Shown in pieces: positions 52,056 to 62,600 of a stretch of DNA of 64,000 bases. The notes beneath the pieces are model-generated. The model did not search any database. It was not told the DNA's origin and saw only the letters and a list, made by a program, of their open reading frames with translations. Made by a program: the position numbers and the translations under genes. The DNA lies in the NCBI RefSeq assembly GCF_021646545.1, contig NZ_JAKIRP010000018.1, positions 62,001-126,000 on the forward strand, in the 5' to 3' direction. Position 1 is the stretch's first letter. The number at the start of each line of letters is the position of its first letter. The DNA comes from Chitinophaga filiformis (GTDB lineage: Bacteria; Bacteroidota; Bacteroidia; Chitinophagales; Chitinophagaceae).

Positions 52056-52364
52056 ATGAGAGCAAAAAAAGAGAATGTAAGAGAGGTGTTTCCTGCAACT
52101 ATCGACAGACTAATAGAGCGGGCGCAAGACGCTGGTACAACCTTAACCGAGACGGCCATCGCTGCCGAACTCGGAATCTCCATGGAAACCTTTAAAATAT
52201 ATTATCAGAAAGATAAAGCGCCATCTGAGATTTTCGACCTGATGAGGAAGAAATTCAAGCAGTTTATTGGTACACTATACATTGAGCGTGTAGTCCTGAC
52301 TGATGAATTTGATGAGCCTGATTCCGATGATGAAGATCAGGAAGGCGAAGAAGAAGGAAGCTAA
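52056..52364 (+). CDS. Small helix-turn-helix protein with acidic tail
   Basis: A 102-residue protein. The first part (MRAKKENVREVFPATIDRLI) leads to a Cro/XRE-like helix-turn-helix, TETAIAAELGISMETFKIYY; a linker follows and then a very acidic tail (DEFDEPDSDDEDQEGEEE). ATG 52056 preferred to the TTG at 52050. A helix-turn-helix with an acidic end could bind DNA or mimic it. No partner gene is adjacent, and no function is known. Confidence 0.55.
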   Translation: MRAKKENVREVFPATIDRLIERAQDAGTTLTETAIAAELGISMETFKIYYQKDKAPSEIFDLMRKKFKQFIGTLYIERVVLTDEFDEPDSDDEDQEGEEEGS

Positions 52365-52445
52365 TTTAGTATATACTGTCAGGTGAGATACTAAGTCATG
52401 TCAGCGGTTAGACTCTTGTGATCAGGGTTTATGTCATCTATGAAC

Positions 52446-52883
52446 CTAAATTGCTTTATTCCACTTTGGAAATACCCCGAAGATATCCTGGTGTTGCCTT
52501 AATAAGTTCCGTTTTAAAACTTCCGGGCAGTCTGTATATCTGGCATTATGGGTTACGTACCAGTATATATTTAATGCTTCAATATTTTCTCTGGCGATCT
52601 GTTTTTTCCAGGCAATATGTGCTGGCGTTTTACCAAACTGTTTTCCATTGATGATTTCATCTTTCAGTCCACCTAGTCCTTCTGTTCTAACTGAAAGAGA
52701 ACCATTTTTTTCGATTTTTCCAGAATGCCCGATGTAGATCAGCTCAACTCTCCCTTTTTTTAAAGCGTAGATAATATATACGCCACTTTTGTCGGCAGGT
52801 GCATTGCATACTGCCTGGAGATCTTGTTCAGGAGTAAGAAAGAAATGGTCTTGTACTTTGTATTTGTCTAATATGTCGAACAT
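52446..52883 (-). CDS. GIY-YIG-like protein
   Basis: A 145-residue protein. SGVYIIYALKKG and ELIYIGHSG, separated by three residues, match the G-YIY/YIG start of GIY-YIG nuclease-type domains, followed by RTEGLGGLKDEI (Arg) and a distal E in ARENIEAL. The N-terminal 35 residues add a helix. Whether the nuclease is active is open, since the key distal Glu/Asn positions cannot be checked without alignment. Stand-alone members are found in Bacteroidota. Confidence 0.6.
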   Translation of the reverse strand: MFDILDKYKVQDHFFLTPEQDLQAVCNAPADKSGVYIIYALKKGRVELIYIGHSGKIEKNGSLSVRTEGLGGLKDEIINGKQFGKTPAHIAWKKQIARENIEALNIYWYVTHNARYTDCPEVLKRNLLRQHQDIFGVFPKWNKAI

Positions 52884-52998
52884 GGTATAAAGATAGGTTA
52901 TGTTACCGGATCAAAGTATCGCCCGGATGAAATGTGAAAATATTTAATATATATATCAACTATTTACTCACCTTTGCAGCGTTAAATTACTTATACCT

Positions 52999-54702
52999 AT
53001 GTTTAAGAAGCTTATTCTGACTAAGCTCTGCTGTTTCCTTATGCTTTTCGCGGCAATAGCGCAAACAGAGATACCCACCTACAGCCGTAGCACTGGATTT
53101 GAAGAACCTGAAAACGGTTCCAGCAGAATTGTACTCATGAAAAATGGCAATACGCTGTTTTTCCATTTTACCCCGAAAAAAGGGATTGATGTTACCGTCT
53201 ATGACCAGAAACATCGTACCAAAGGAATCGTAAACAACAAGGTCGACTCCTGGAAGCAGAAAAAAATGAGAAACGCCTCTCTCAAGGGTGTGTACGAAAT
53301 CAACGGACAGGCAGTGGTTTTCATACAGCAATTTATCAAAAAACGCCCTGTTCTGTACCGTATGGTGTTTGACGCTAAGTCCGGGAAGAAGATAAGAGAA
53401 GACGTGGTGGCTTCTATGCAGCGCGTTACTATGGGGAAAGCTTATGGAATGGCATTCGGAGGATTGGCTATGCCCCATTTTTCTGTAAGTAAGGACCCTT
53501 ACTCGGACTATTATGCTGTGGGTATCTTTAACAGCCTGACTTCCGACCGTAACGCCAGAGTAGAGGTAGTACATTATAGTCCGGAGCATAAAGAGATCAA
53601 TCGCTCATACTTTGAATCTCCGGAAAATAAATACAAGTATCTCAGCCTCCTGGACATGTACGTGCACAAGGACGAATTTGTGTTTATCGGCAGCTATGCA
53701 TTTAATACGAGAGCCTCCGGTGGTGACGATTCGCGTATTCTCATCGGTCGTATGCAGAATGGTACAAAAGGCTTCCAATACAAGATCCTGGACTATACTG
53801 ACGACTACAAGCAAGTAGTGACCGAAATGAAGTACAACCAGGCTAACAAGCAATTGTACATGCTGACCGCAATTAATGCAGAAAGCGTGAAACGTATGCC
53901 GACCATGGACAAAGGCAAAAAATCTACGGGTTTTGTACTGCAGATGAACATCTTCGATCCGTTTTCACTGGAACTGAAGAATAAATATTTCGTAGAACAT
54001 CCGAAGTTAACCGCTTATGCAGAAGAACACCTGAAGGCAAAACGTAAATACCTTGGTATCATCCAGGACTTCAAGCTGAACGATGATAATACAATCACGT
54101 ATATGTTTGAGGAGATGGATAACTACAGTGTTACGCATACATCCACATCTTATACCAATGGCCGTATGAGCACCCATATGACTACCCGGTTCTATACAGA
54201 CCTGGGCTCTATGGGTATTGTGAATACGGACCAGAATGGTAAGGAACTACGTAGTTATGCTATAGCCAAGGACCAGACAGCTGAAGCCACTCTGGGTATG
54301 TTTGACATCTATAGCCGCAAAATGTCCAACTGGAATTTCAGGGGCCGCGGATACAGCTACAATAACCTGTCCGGTTTCTACTCGTACGACTACATGTTTG
54401 TAAAGGACAAAGAATACGTTATCTATAACGAGAACGTTCGGAATACTGAGAGCGAAAAGGAAACGACTAAGGACAATAAAAGTATGGGACGTATCAGTCT
54501 TACCAACACAGTATATGCTTACTTTGATGGCTCAAAAGTGGTTAAATCATACCTCTTCGGAGATCCTAAGGGCAAAGATGAGAACAGATTCTGCCAGCTG
54601 GAGATGAATACTGCATCTAAAGATGGTAAATCGTTTGTAACGATGATGATCGAAAGAAAAGGCAGAGACAAACAAGCGTATTTAGTATGGGTTAACTTCT
54701 AA
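52999..54702 (+). CDS. Large secreted protein, propeller-like, unknown function
   Basis: A 567-residue exported protein with a signal peptide (CCFLMLFAAIAQT). The mature region consists of repeated beta-strand units with D/N turns, such as RIVLMKNGNTLFFHFT, DEFVFIGSYAFNTRASGG, KQLYMLTAINAES and SFVTMMIERKG, suggesting a beta-propeller. No catalytic motif seen. A hexamer CACCTTTG at about 52969 is one base off the -7 consensus. Well-formed terminator downstream. Probably located in the periplasm or on the surface. Confidence 0.65.
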   Translation: MFKKLILTKLCCFLMLFAAIAQTEIPTYSRSTGFEEPENGSSRIVLMKNGNTLFFHFTPKKGIDVTVYDQKHRTKGIVNNKVDSWKQKKMRNASLKGVYEINGQAVVFIQQFIKKRPVLYRMVFDAKSGKKIREDVVASMQRVTMGKAYGMAFGGLAMPHFSVSKDPYSDYYAVGIFNSLTSDRNARVEVVHYSPEHKEINRSYFESPENKYKYLSLLDMYVHKDEFVFIGSYAFNTRASGGDDSRILIGRMQNGTKGFQYKILDYTDDYKQVVTEMKYNQANKQLYMLTAINAESVKRMPTMDKGKKSTGFVLQMNIFDPFSLELKNKYFVEHPKLTAYAEEHLKAKRKYLGIIQDFKLNDDNTITYMFEEMDNYSVTHTSTSYTNGRMSTHMTTRFYTDLGSMGIVNTDQNGKELRSYAIAKDQTAEATLGMFDIYSRKMSNWNFRGRGYSYNNLSGFYSYDYMFVKDKEYVIYNENVRNTESEKETTKDNKSMGRISLTNTVYAYFDGSKVVKSYLFGDPKGKDENRFCQLEMNTASKDGKSFVTMMIERKGRDKQAYLVWVNF

Positions 54703-54734
54703 GAGGCAGGCCAATCCTTATGTACATTAAAATC

Positions 54735-54772
54735 AAAAGAGGTGTAGTATTCATTATACTACGCCTCTTTTT
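54735..54772 (+). terminator. Rho-independent terminator
   Basis: AAAGAGGTGTAGTA pairs with TACTACGCCTCTTT (one G-T pair), then TTATT, 33 bp past the secreted protein. Confidence 0.8.
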
Positions 54773-55127
54773 ATTAATACGCTTCCAGGCAAATAAAAAA
54801 GTATATCATCAGAATGTTATATGTTCGGATCCGGTCGGCTCGACCTGTCCGGAGCGAATGGATTTTATCCTTAGTCTTTTGCGGAAACACTGGTTAGGGT
54901 TTGTGAAATTGTTACCTAGGCATGAATTTATTCTTTAATATTAAAAGCTCGACTTTAGTCTTCCACAATGATTTACTACAAAAAATAGGTCCCGGAAGCT
55001 CGCAAGTAGGGGGGGCTGCAGGCTTGTTATCTTTTTGTTGCTCAGTTTATTCCATCGGATTTTGTAGCTATCTGCCGATGGTACAGGCTATAAGAGAATG
55101 GTATTACGATCATTTGCAATAGTTTTA
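54773..55127. other. Gene-free intergenic stretch before purK
   Basis: No convincing frame on either strand; short frames at 54720 and 54922 lack protein character. Contains no other clear repeat or RNA. Confidence 0.4.
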
Positions 55128-55135
55128 TACCTTTG
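55128..55135 (+). promoter_or_regulatory. -7 element of purKE
   Basis: TACCTTTG matches TAnnTTTG exactly, with the purK ATG 18 bp beyond. No purine riboswitch-like structure seen between them. Confidence 0.6.
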
Positions 55136-55152
55136 CCTCCCAATCGAAGATT

Positions 55153-56271
55153 ATGCTTGAAAATTTGAAAATAGGAATATTAGGAGGCGGTCAGCTGGGA
55201 GGTATGCTTATACGGCATGCCATAGATCTCGGCCTCAGCGTTTCAGTAATGGATAAAGACGCAAATGCGCCTTGTTCTCGTTATACTTCTTCTTTTATCT
55301 GCGGTGATCCCAAATCTTATGAAGCGGTTTTGGAATTCGGAAAAGGGCTTGATGTTATTACTATAGAAATGGAGGCGGTAAATATTGACGCCTTACGTGA
55401 ACTTGAAAAACAAGGGGTAAAGGTTTTTCCGGCTCCGGATACTATCAAAGTGATCCAGGATAAGTTTACCCAAAAACAGTTTTTGCTGTCTCATAATATA
55501 CCAGTAGTGCCGGGCGAAGCTATTGAAGGTAAAAATGATCTGTACAAGTACGAAAATAAACTGCCTGGCTGCCTTAAAAAACGTCGTAGCGGGTATGATG
55601 GCTACGGAGTGATGGTGTTGAAGACAGTAGCAGATATTGCCGATGCTTTTGATGAACCATGCGTCCTGGAGGACCTGGTGGATATTAAAAACGAACTTTC
55701 TGTGATAGTAGCAAGAAATGAGCACGGCGCTGTAAAATGCTACGATCCTGTGATGATGGTGTTTTCTGAAGAGAAGTTCGTACTTGATTTTCAGGAAGCA
55801 CCGGCTCAGTTAGAGGAGGGAATACTAAAAGAAGCCACAATCCTCGCTGAAAAAGTAGCGGATGCGCTCAAACTTGTAGGTATTCTAGCTGTAGAAATGT
55901 TTGTCACAAAAGACAATAGGCTTTTGGTGAATGAACTGGCTCCAAGGCCACACAACAGCGGTCATCACACCATAGAGGCCAGCAATACATCACAATATGA
56001 GCAACTACTCCGGGCCATATTGGGTTTGCCACTGGGAGACACCAGCCTTCATTCTCCTTCTTTAATGATCAATATACTGGAGACCACTGCACTGAATTCG
56101 AACAGACTGGGAAAACTACAGCAGCTGTTGGACGTACCGGGGGCACATCTTCACTGGTATGGCAAAAAAGGCGGCAGATTAGGCAGGAAAATAGGTCATA
56201 TAACCATCACTGGTAGCACCATGGAAGGCATTGTCTCAAAAGCTGAAGCCATTCGGAAAATTCTAAACTAA
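55153..56271 (+). CDS. purK: N5-carboxyaminoimidazole ribonucleotide synthase
   Basis: PurK of de novo purine synthesis: ATP-dependent carboxylation of aminoimidazole ribonucleotide with bicarbonate. A 372-residue ATP-grasp enzyme: N-terminal LGGGQLGGMLIRHA, ITIEMEAVNIDALRE, the grasp region with KKRRSGYDGYGVMVL, and LLVNELAPRPHNSGHHTIEA at the active site. Normal length. Followed 5 bp later by purE, which uses its product. Confidence 0.96.
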   Translation: MLENLKIGILGGGQLGGMLIRHAIDLGLSVSVMDKDANAPCSRYTSSFICGDPKSYEAVLEFGKGLDVITIEMEAVNIDALRELEKQGVKVFPAPDTIKVIQDKFTQKQFLLSHNIPVVPGEAIEGKNDLYKYENKLPGCLKKRRSGYDGYGVMVLKTVADIADAFDEPCVLEDLVDIKNELSVIVARNEHGAVKCYDPVMMVFSEEKFVLDFQEAPAQLEEGILKEATILAEKVADALKLVGILAVEMFVTKDNRLLVNELAPRPHNSGHHTIEASNTSQYEQLLRAILGLPLGDTSLHSPSLMINILETTALNSNRLGKLQQLLDVPGAHLHWYGKKGGRLGRKIGHITITGSTMEGIVSKAEAIRKILN

Positions 56272-56276
56272 AAAAT

Positions 56277-56771
56277 ATGAAACAGGTAGAAGTAGGCATT
56301 ATTATGGGCAGTAGTTCAGATGCGCCTATCATGCGTCAGGCAATAGAAGTGCTGAAGAAATTCGACATAGGGTATGAGTTTAACGTTGTATCGGCACACC
56401 GCAGTCCCCAAAGGATGTTTGAATACGCAGCTGCTGCTGAAGAACGTGGTTTGAAGGTGATCATTGCAGGCGCTGGCGGGGCAGCACATCTTCCCGGTAT
56501 GGTTGCAGCTATTACCACTTTGCCTGTAGTCGGTGTTCCCATCAAGTCTTCCAACTCTCTTGATGGTTGGGATTCTCTTCTGTCTATAGTGCAAATGCCT
56601 GGCGACATACCTGTGGCAACCGTAAGTGTTAATGGTGCTCATAACGCTGGTTTACTGGCAGTACAGATTCTGGCCACTGCTAACAGTACACTCAGGCAAA
56701 AACTGGCAGCATTGAAAAAGGAAAATAATGATAAGGTTATCAAGCAAAATGAGACCTTAGATCGTTTTTAA
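56277..56771 (+). CDS. purE: N5-carboxyaminoimidazole ribonucleotide mutase
   Basis: PurE converts N5-CAIR to CAIR. At 164 residues it is the class I form, with GIIMGSSSDAPIMRQA, FNVVSAHRSPQRM (active-site His), IIAGAGGAAHLPGMVAAIT and TLPVVGVPIKSS. Cotranscribed with purK, as in most bacteria. Terminator 54 bp downstream. Confidence 0.96.
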   Translation: MKQVEVGIIMGSSSDAPIMRQAIEVLKKFDIGYEFNVVSAHRSPQRMFEYAAAAEERGLKVIIAGAGGAAHLPGMVAAITTLPVVGVPIKSSNSLDGWDSLLSIVQMPGDIPVATVSVNGAHNAGLLAVQILATANSTLRQKLAALKKENNDKVIKQNETLDRF

Positions 56772-56825
56772 TAAAAGGTGGGCGTGCCCTTACCTTAGGC
56801 TGTAATACTTATAAAGTATCGCAGA

Positions 56826-56860
56826 GAAACCCGCAGACATCGAGTCTGCGGGTTTCTTTA
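56826..56860 (+). terminator. Rho-independent terminator of purKE
   Basis: GAAACCCGCAGAC and its exact complement around ATCGA, then TTTA. Confidence 0.8.
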
Positions 56861-57037
56861 TGCCCATTTCCTTCTTGTTTCACTCCACTCAGTCTCTTCT
56901 GTAGAAGGGCCATGCATGCTTTTAGAGCATCGTTTACAGCGCCGAATTTTTTCTTAACATTTTTGTCTAACAAAATATATATTTACCCCATATTTGCATT
57001 GTGAAATCAAGTCTTAATCTTTAAATCAAAGAATCCC

Positions 57038-58627
57038 GTGGGCTTAATTGTAAGATCATTAAATTATGTTCATCCAGATAATGAGGCGCTATTCGATGAC
57101 TTGAACTTTATTTTAAATGATGGGGAAAAGGCAGCATTAGTTGGAATAAATGGTGCAGGCAAATCAACATTACTGCGCTTAATTTCAGGAAAGCTTCAAG
57201 CGACATCAGGAGAAATTAGCTACTCCGAGAAGCCCTGGTACGTGCCACAACATTTGGGAGAATTCGACACATGGTCTGTCGCTAAGGCGTTAGGAGTTGA
57301 CGAAAAGCTGGATGCGTTGCATGCGATTTTGTCGGGAGATGCTGATTCCCAATATTTTGCGCAGTTAAATGATGATTGGGATATCGAAAATAAAGTAAAA
57401 AGGGTGCTTGAAAAATGGGAACTTGGTAATCTGGATGAAAATCGGTTATTGGGGAGCCTAAGCGGTGGCCAGAAAACAAGGGTTTTTCTTTCAGCTATGG
57501 ATATGAATAGCCCAGGTCTCGTTTTGTTAGACGAGCCCTCCAATCATCTGGATATGAAAACCAGAATGAAACTGTATTCAATGATCCTCCAAAGCAAGTC
57601 AACCATGCTTATCGTTAGTCATGACAGAACATTGTTAAACCTCATGAACAAAACTTTGGAACTCAACGAAAAGGGAATTGAAGTATTCGGGGGCAACTTT
57701 GAATTTTATCAACAGAAGAAAATGGAAAAAGTCAATGCTTTGCGCGCCCGGTTGAACGCGCAATCCAAAGCATTGAAGGAGTCTGAGAAGAAAGCGGAAG
57801 ATATGGGTGGACTAAGGGCACAGCAAGAGCTTAAGGGCAGGTCTGTAGGGCTGAGCAATTCGATCCCGCGTATTATTGCTGGTGGTTTGAAGAACAAAGC
57901 GGAGCGCAGTACTGCAAGAATGATGAACGCACATGAAGAAAAGATAGCGATCCTTCGCGATAGTATTGAAGAGACCAGGACACAAATTGAGGAATATGAG
58001 AAACTGAAAATCGAAATCAACGATCCGGAACCAGATCAGGGAAAGTTGCTTATAGACATTGCAGATATTAACTTTAGATACAATGATAGATCACTATGGA
58101 CTAATCTCAGTTTCCAGATTAAGTCCGGTGAGCGGGTACAGATCGAGGGGGAGAATGGAAGTGGCAAGACCACTTTGCTTAAAATTATCACGCGCGAACT
58201 GGAACCGTGTGAGGGGAGCTATAGAACTTCCGAATTCTCTCATGTTTATCTTGATCAGAATTACTCAATAATAGATCCGAAGCTTACTGTGTATGAACAA
58301 ATGCAAGAGCATAATAAGCGGTTATTAGAGGAACAGGAATTAAAAGAATTATTGGCCTATTATCAGTTTGATCCAGAGGCTTTTGATAGAAAATGCTCAG
58401 GCCTAAGCGGTGGCGAGAAAATGAAATTATCTTTGAGCTGTCTGTTGGTGGCAAATCAGGCGCCGGATTTACTGATCCTCGATGAACCGACCAATAATCT
58501 GGACGTTCAGAGCCTGGAAGTGCTTACTTTGGCAGTGAAAAACTTTCAGGGGACGCTGTTGGTTATTTCGCACGATGATTATTTTATCAAGGAAATTGGA
58601 ATTGATTATAAAATAAGTTTAACTTAA
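57038..58627 (+). CDS. ABC-F family ATPase
   Basis: A 529-residue soluble protein with two ABC domains and no membrane part. First domain: GINGAGKST, LSGGQKTRV and LVLLDEPSNHLD; second: GENGSGKTT, LSGGEKMKL and LLILDEPTNNLD. The interdomain linker (about 220-320) is a long charged coiled helix with RIIAGGLKNKAERS. ABC-F proteins act on the ribosomal E site; some give antibiotic resistance, others are housekeeping translation factors. GTG at 57038 is used as start. A TetR gene 9 bp downstream hints at drug-inducible control. Confidence 0.9.
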   Translation: MGLIVRSLNYVHPDNEALFDDLNFILNDGEKAALVGINGAGKSTLLRLISGKLQATSGEISYSEKPWYVPQHLGEFDTWSVAKALGVDEKLDALHAILSGDADSQYFAQLNDDWDIENKVKRVLEKWELGNLDENRLLGSLSGGQKTRVFLSAMDMNSPGLVLLDEPSNHLDMKTRMKLYSMILQSKSTMLIVSHDRTLLNLMNKTLELNEKGIEVFGGNFEFYQQKKMEKVNALRARLNAQSKALKESEKKAEDMGGLRAQQELKGRSVGLSNSIPRIIAGGLKNKAERSTARMMNAHEEKIAILRDSIEETRTQIEEYEKLKIEINDPEPDQGKLLIDIADINFRYNDRSLWTNLSFQIKSGERVQIEGENGSGKTTLLKIITRELEPCEGSYRTSEFSHVYLDQNYSIIDPKLTVYEQMQEHNKRLLEEQELKELLAYYQFDPEAFDRKCSGLSGGEKMKLSLSCLLVANQAPDLLILDEPTNNLDVQSLEVLTLAVKNFQGTLLVISHDDYFIKEIGIDYKISLT

Positions 58628-58636
58628 GAAAGATAG

Positions 58637-59233
58637 ATGCCACTCAAAGATACAGGTACAGAGCAGCTAATAAAGGATACCGCAAAACGGCTACTTTTTG
58701 CTGAAGGGAAACTCCATGCTACGACACAGGAAATAGCAGATGCCGCTGGTGTTAACAGGACCGCATTACATTATTATTTCCGTTCGAGAGATCAGCTGAT
58801 CTCCGCCATATTTCAGGACGCCATGCAGGGGCTGAGTCAACGCCTGGATGAATGCATGATATCTGACGAACCTTTTAAAGTTAAGACAGAGCATATTATT
58901 AAGGTCTTCCTTAAGGATATGGTTGCCTTCCCATATCAGGAAACTTTTCTTATTACTGAGATCAACACTTTTGGTAAGAAGCTGCTAACTAACATTCAAT
59001 CAGGGCCTGTAAAGACTTATTTAAAAGAAGCCGCTGATGAAATGGACAAAGGAACGATTGAAAAGATGAATCCCATTCATTTTTTGATGAATTTGTTTTC
59101 CCTTTTGTCGTATCCATTAATCATGGCGCCCCTTTATAAGAAGTTGTTCAAGGTATCTGAGAAGGAATTCCAGAAATTGATAGATGAGCGTGGGAAAGTT
59201 ATTGTCAGTTTGCTATTTAAATCTGATAATTGA
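58637..59233 (+). CDS. TetR-family transcriptional regulator
   Basis: A 198-residue repressor. The N-terminal helix-turn-helix contains KRLLFAEGKLHATTQEIADA and GVNRTALHYYFRSRDQLISA; the ligand domain is divergent. It is cotranscribed with the ABC-F gene (9-bp gap), so it probably autoregulates the pair in response to a small hydrophobic compound. Confidence 0.92.
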   Translation: MPLKDTGTEQLIKDTAKRLLFAEGKLHATTQEIADAAGVNRTALHYYFRSRDQLISAIFQDAMQGLSQRLDECMISDEPFKVKTEHIIKVFLKDMVAFPYQETFLITEINTFGKKLLTNIQSGPVKTYLKEAADEMDKGTIEKMNPIHFLMNLFSLLSYPLIMAPLYKKLFKVSEKEFQKLIDERGKVIVSLLFKSDN

Positions 59234-59279
59234 ACTTTTCTGCTATTGCCCCATCCGGAGGCCATGCGAAGGTCCGATC

Positions 59280-59411
59280 TTATCCAGGCATTTTCCGTAA
59301 CCATTTGCGAACCAGCTCATCATACCATTTTTTCAACGAGGCATAGGCTAAAACGACCCCACTTGTTAAAATGAGTAGTGCATAGGGCCATGACTGCACA
59401 ATTGTGCCCCT
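59280..59411 (-). pseudogene. C-terminal fragment of a membrane protein
   Basis: A 43-codon stop-bounded frame: one membrane helix WPYALLILTSGVVLAYASL followed by KKWYDELVRKWLRKMPG. It is the typical ending (last helix, then a Y/F-D-PVRKWL-type tail) of polytopic membrane proteins such as acyltransferases. Nothing further upstream belongs to it. It lies in the 385-bp gap between the TetR and HTCS genes, otherwise empty. Confidence 0.5.
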
Positions 59412-59618
59412 TTATGATAGCAGATCCAGGCAACGCACAAATAGACAATGTGTTTTTTTGCTAATATGTAGAAAATATTGGCTTTGGGTGTCGTCTGGCA
59501 CCTTTGAGAACTGCAGATATGTATTTTCCAAGTTATCAAGTATATTTGGAGCCCAGCTGAGAATACGGCTGGAAACGGGGCTGGTACCGTTCCTTTCCTA
59601 TGATGGAGTTTTTGAACA

Positions 59619-62600
59619 ATGAAATGTAAAATGACACAGTCTGCTTTGCATTATTTTAAATTCGTTTTTGTTGCAATTGTTTTTTTGCTGCTACCGGTTT
59701 GGGTTTTTGCTCAGAGGGATCGTTATAATTTCTCCAAACTTGATATGCACAACGGGCTTTCACACAACCGGGTGAATGCCATATTGAAGGATCCTGAGGG
59801 TTTTTTATGGTTTGGCACCGTGGCAGGACTTAACCGCTACGACAGACATACGTGCAAGATATTTCGCAAAGATCATAGTGATAGCGCTTCGCTGAAAGCT
59901 AACAATGTGCTGGCGCTTTATGAGCTTCCCGATGGAAAAATGTGGGTATCAACAATGGGAGGAGCATGCATTTACAATCCAGATATAGAAGGATTTGATC
60001 CGGATGATTTTAAATATTTGCAGCTTCTCGGTTTACCTCCTGGTACAATTGAGGGTATCGTAAAAGGGAATGACAACAGATACTGGTTTCTTTACAACGA
60101 TCTGCGTTTATATTTATATTCAGCTACTGATAAAAGAGCAAAACAATTCGTCCGGCAGGACACTTTACATATTTCTCAAAAGATCACTTCCGTTAAAGAA
60201 ACAAAAGATGGAAAGTTATGGATCGTATACCAGGACGGTTTTTTGCAGGAATATGACATAGCATCGGATAAAGTTATATTCTCCAGCACTGCTTTACAGG
60301 AACAGCATAAAGGAAATAATTACAATGACCTTTTTATAGATAGTGATGGGGATGTTTGGATCTGGTGTTACACCTATGGTGTTTTTCTTTTTCATCCACA
60401 GAACAATACGATCAAACTGTTTAATAAAAATTCCTCTCCATCCAGGCTGGGGTCAGAATTGGTAAGCCAGATTATTCAGGATAATGACGGAATGATCTGG
60501 GTAGGAACGGACCATGGCGGAGTGACGCTGATCGATAAAGGAAATAACTTCCGAACCACTTACTTATTGAATGATGTAAAAGACCCCAAAAGCCTGAGCC
60601 AGAACAGCATCACCACCATCTATAAAGATGATAACGGAATTATATGGCTGGGAACTTACAAGCATGGTGTAAATTATTTGAACAGCAACATCGTCCAATT
60701 CCCTTACTATCATTACCAGGAATTGAATCCAAAGAGTCTTCAATACGATGATATAAACCGTTTTGTTGAAGACAGGTCTGGTAATATCTGGATTGGGACC
60801 AATGGAGGAGGGCTCATCTATTTTGATAGGAAAAATAATACTTTCAAACAGTATCTGCACGATCCCAACAATCAAAACAGCCTGGCCACTAATGTAGTTG
60901 TAAGCTTGTGGATCGATCATACCGGTGTACTCTGGATTGGAACTTACCTGGGTGGTCTTGACAGTTTTGACGGAAAGAAGTTCACGCACTACCGGCATGA
61001 CGACCACGATTCTTCCAGTCTCGGAGACGATAAGGTCTGGGAGATCTTTGAGGACCGGAGCCAGAATTTATGGATAGGTACTTTAGGGGGTGGCCTGAAT
61101 CGTTTTAACAGGAGTACAAACAAGTTTGACCATTACAAAGGCAGGGGAGGGGCTGTACTTCCCGATTACATTTTCAATATCATACAGGATAGAAAGGGCA
61201 ATTTATGGATTGGGACAAGTGCCGGTGCGGCTGTCTTTGAAAAGGATAAAAGCATGCCGGTTTTCTATCAGCATACAAACAAAAAAAATAGCTTAAGCAA
61301 CGATGTTGTTTCCAGTATTCTGGAAGACAGCAAAGGACGAATCTGGCTGGGGACTCCGGAAGGTTTGAATTTGTTTAATGAGCAGACAAAAGAATTTCAG
61401 GTATTCACTACCTCAGATGGCTTACCGGATAATATGGTCCTGGATATTCTTGAAGATGATCATCAGACATTATGGCTCTCTACGCCCAATGGTTTATGTA
61501 ATGCCGTGCCCAAACAAGATAATGGCAAACTTACTTTTTCTATTATTAGCTATGATGAGGCGAATAATTTGCAGAACCGTGAATTTAATGACAATGCAGC
61601 GCTCAAGACACGAGCAGGTGAATTGATCTTTGGCGGCCCCTTTGGTTTTAATATTATTGATCCGGATAAGATAAAAAAGCCAGCGTACCATCCTAAAATC
61701 GTGTTTACGGGTTTGCAGATCTTAAATAAATATGTTGCGCCAGGTGAGCTGATCAATGACAGGATCCTGCTGCCACAGTCCTTGTCAAAGCTGCAACATA
61801 TTGAACTGAAACATACAGAGAACGTTTTTTCTATTGAATTTGCTTCACTGGATTTTGGTGGTAATACTTATGATAAGTATGCATACATGCTACAAGGGTT
61901 TAATACAGATTGGTTTTATACAAATGGCAGTGAAAGGACGGTTACTTACACCAATCTTAATCCCGGTCATTATGTTTTTAAAGTAAAGGTTTTAGGCCGG
62001 GATGGTTCCTGGAGCAGCGTTAAAACTCTGCAGATCAATATTGAGCCGCCATTTTGGAGAACTCCTGTTGCCTATTTCATTTATATGTTGATTGCGGCAG
62101 GATTGTTTTTGCTTGCCCGCCGTATTACTTTGGACCGGATACACATGCGTTATGAAGTGCAGGAACAACGTAGGGAAGCGGAAAGGGCGCATGCACTGGA
62201 ACAGTTAAAGACAAAATTTTTTACCAATGTAAGTCATGAATTCCGGACACCGTTAAGTCTCATTATTGCACCATTGGACAAGATGATTAAGCATACCAGG
62301 GATGAAGAGCAGGTAAAGCAATTAAACCTGGTACAGCGGAATGCAAAACGCTTATTGAACCTGGTAAACCAGCTGCTGGATTTCAGGAAGATAGAAGTAC
62401 AGGAACTAAGATTACATCCTTCCGTAGGCGATATTGTGAGATTTTGCAAGGATACCAGTTACTCTTTTACTGATATTGCAGAAAAGAAGAAGATTCAATT
62501 TTCATTCTCTACAAACATTGACAGCCTGGAAATTTATTTCGACCGGGATAAAATTGAAAAGATCCTATTTAACCTGCTTTCAAATGCTTTTAAATATACG

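Noticed and set aside
54922..55122. 66-codon frame before purK
   Set aside because: No homology features, and it covers the expected promoter area.
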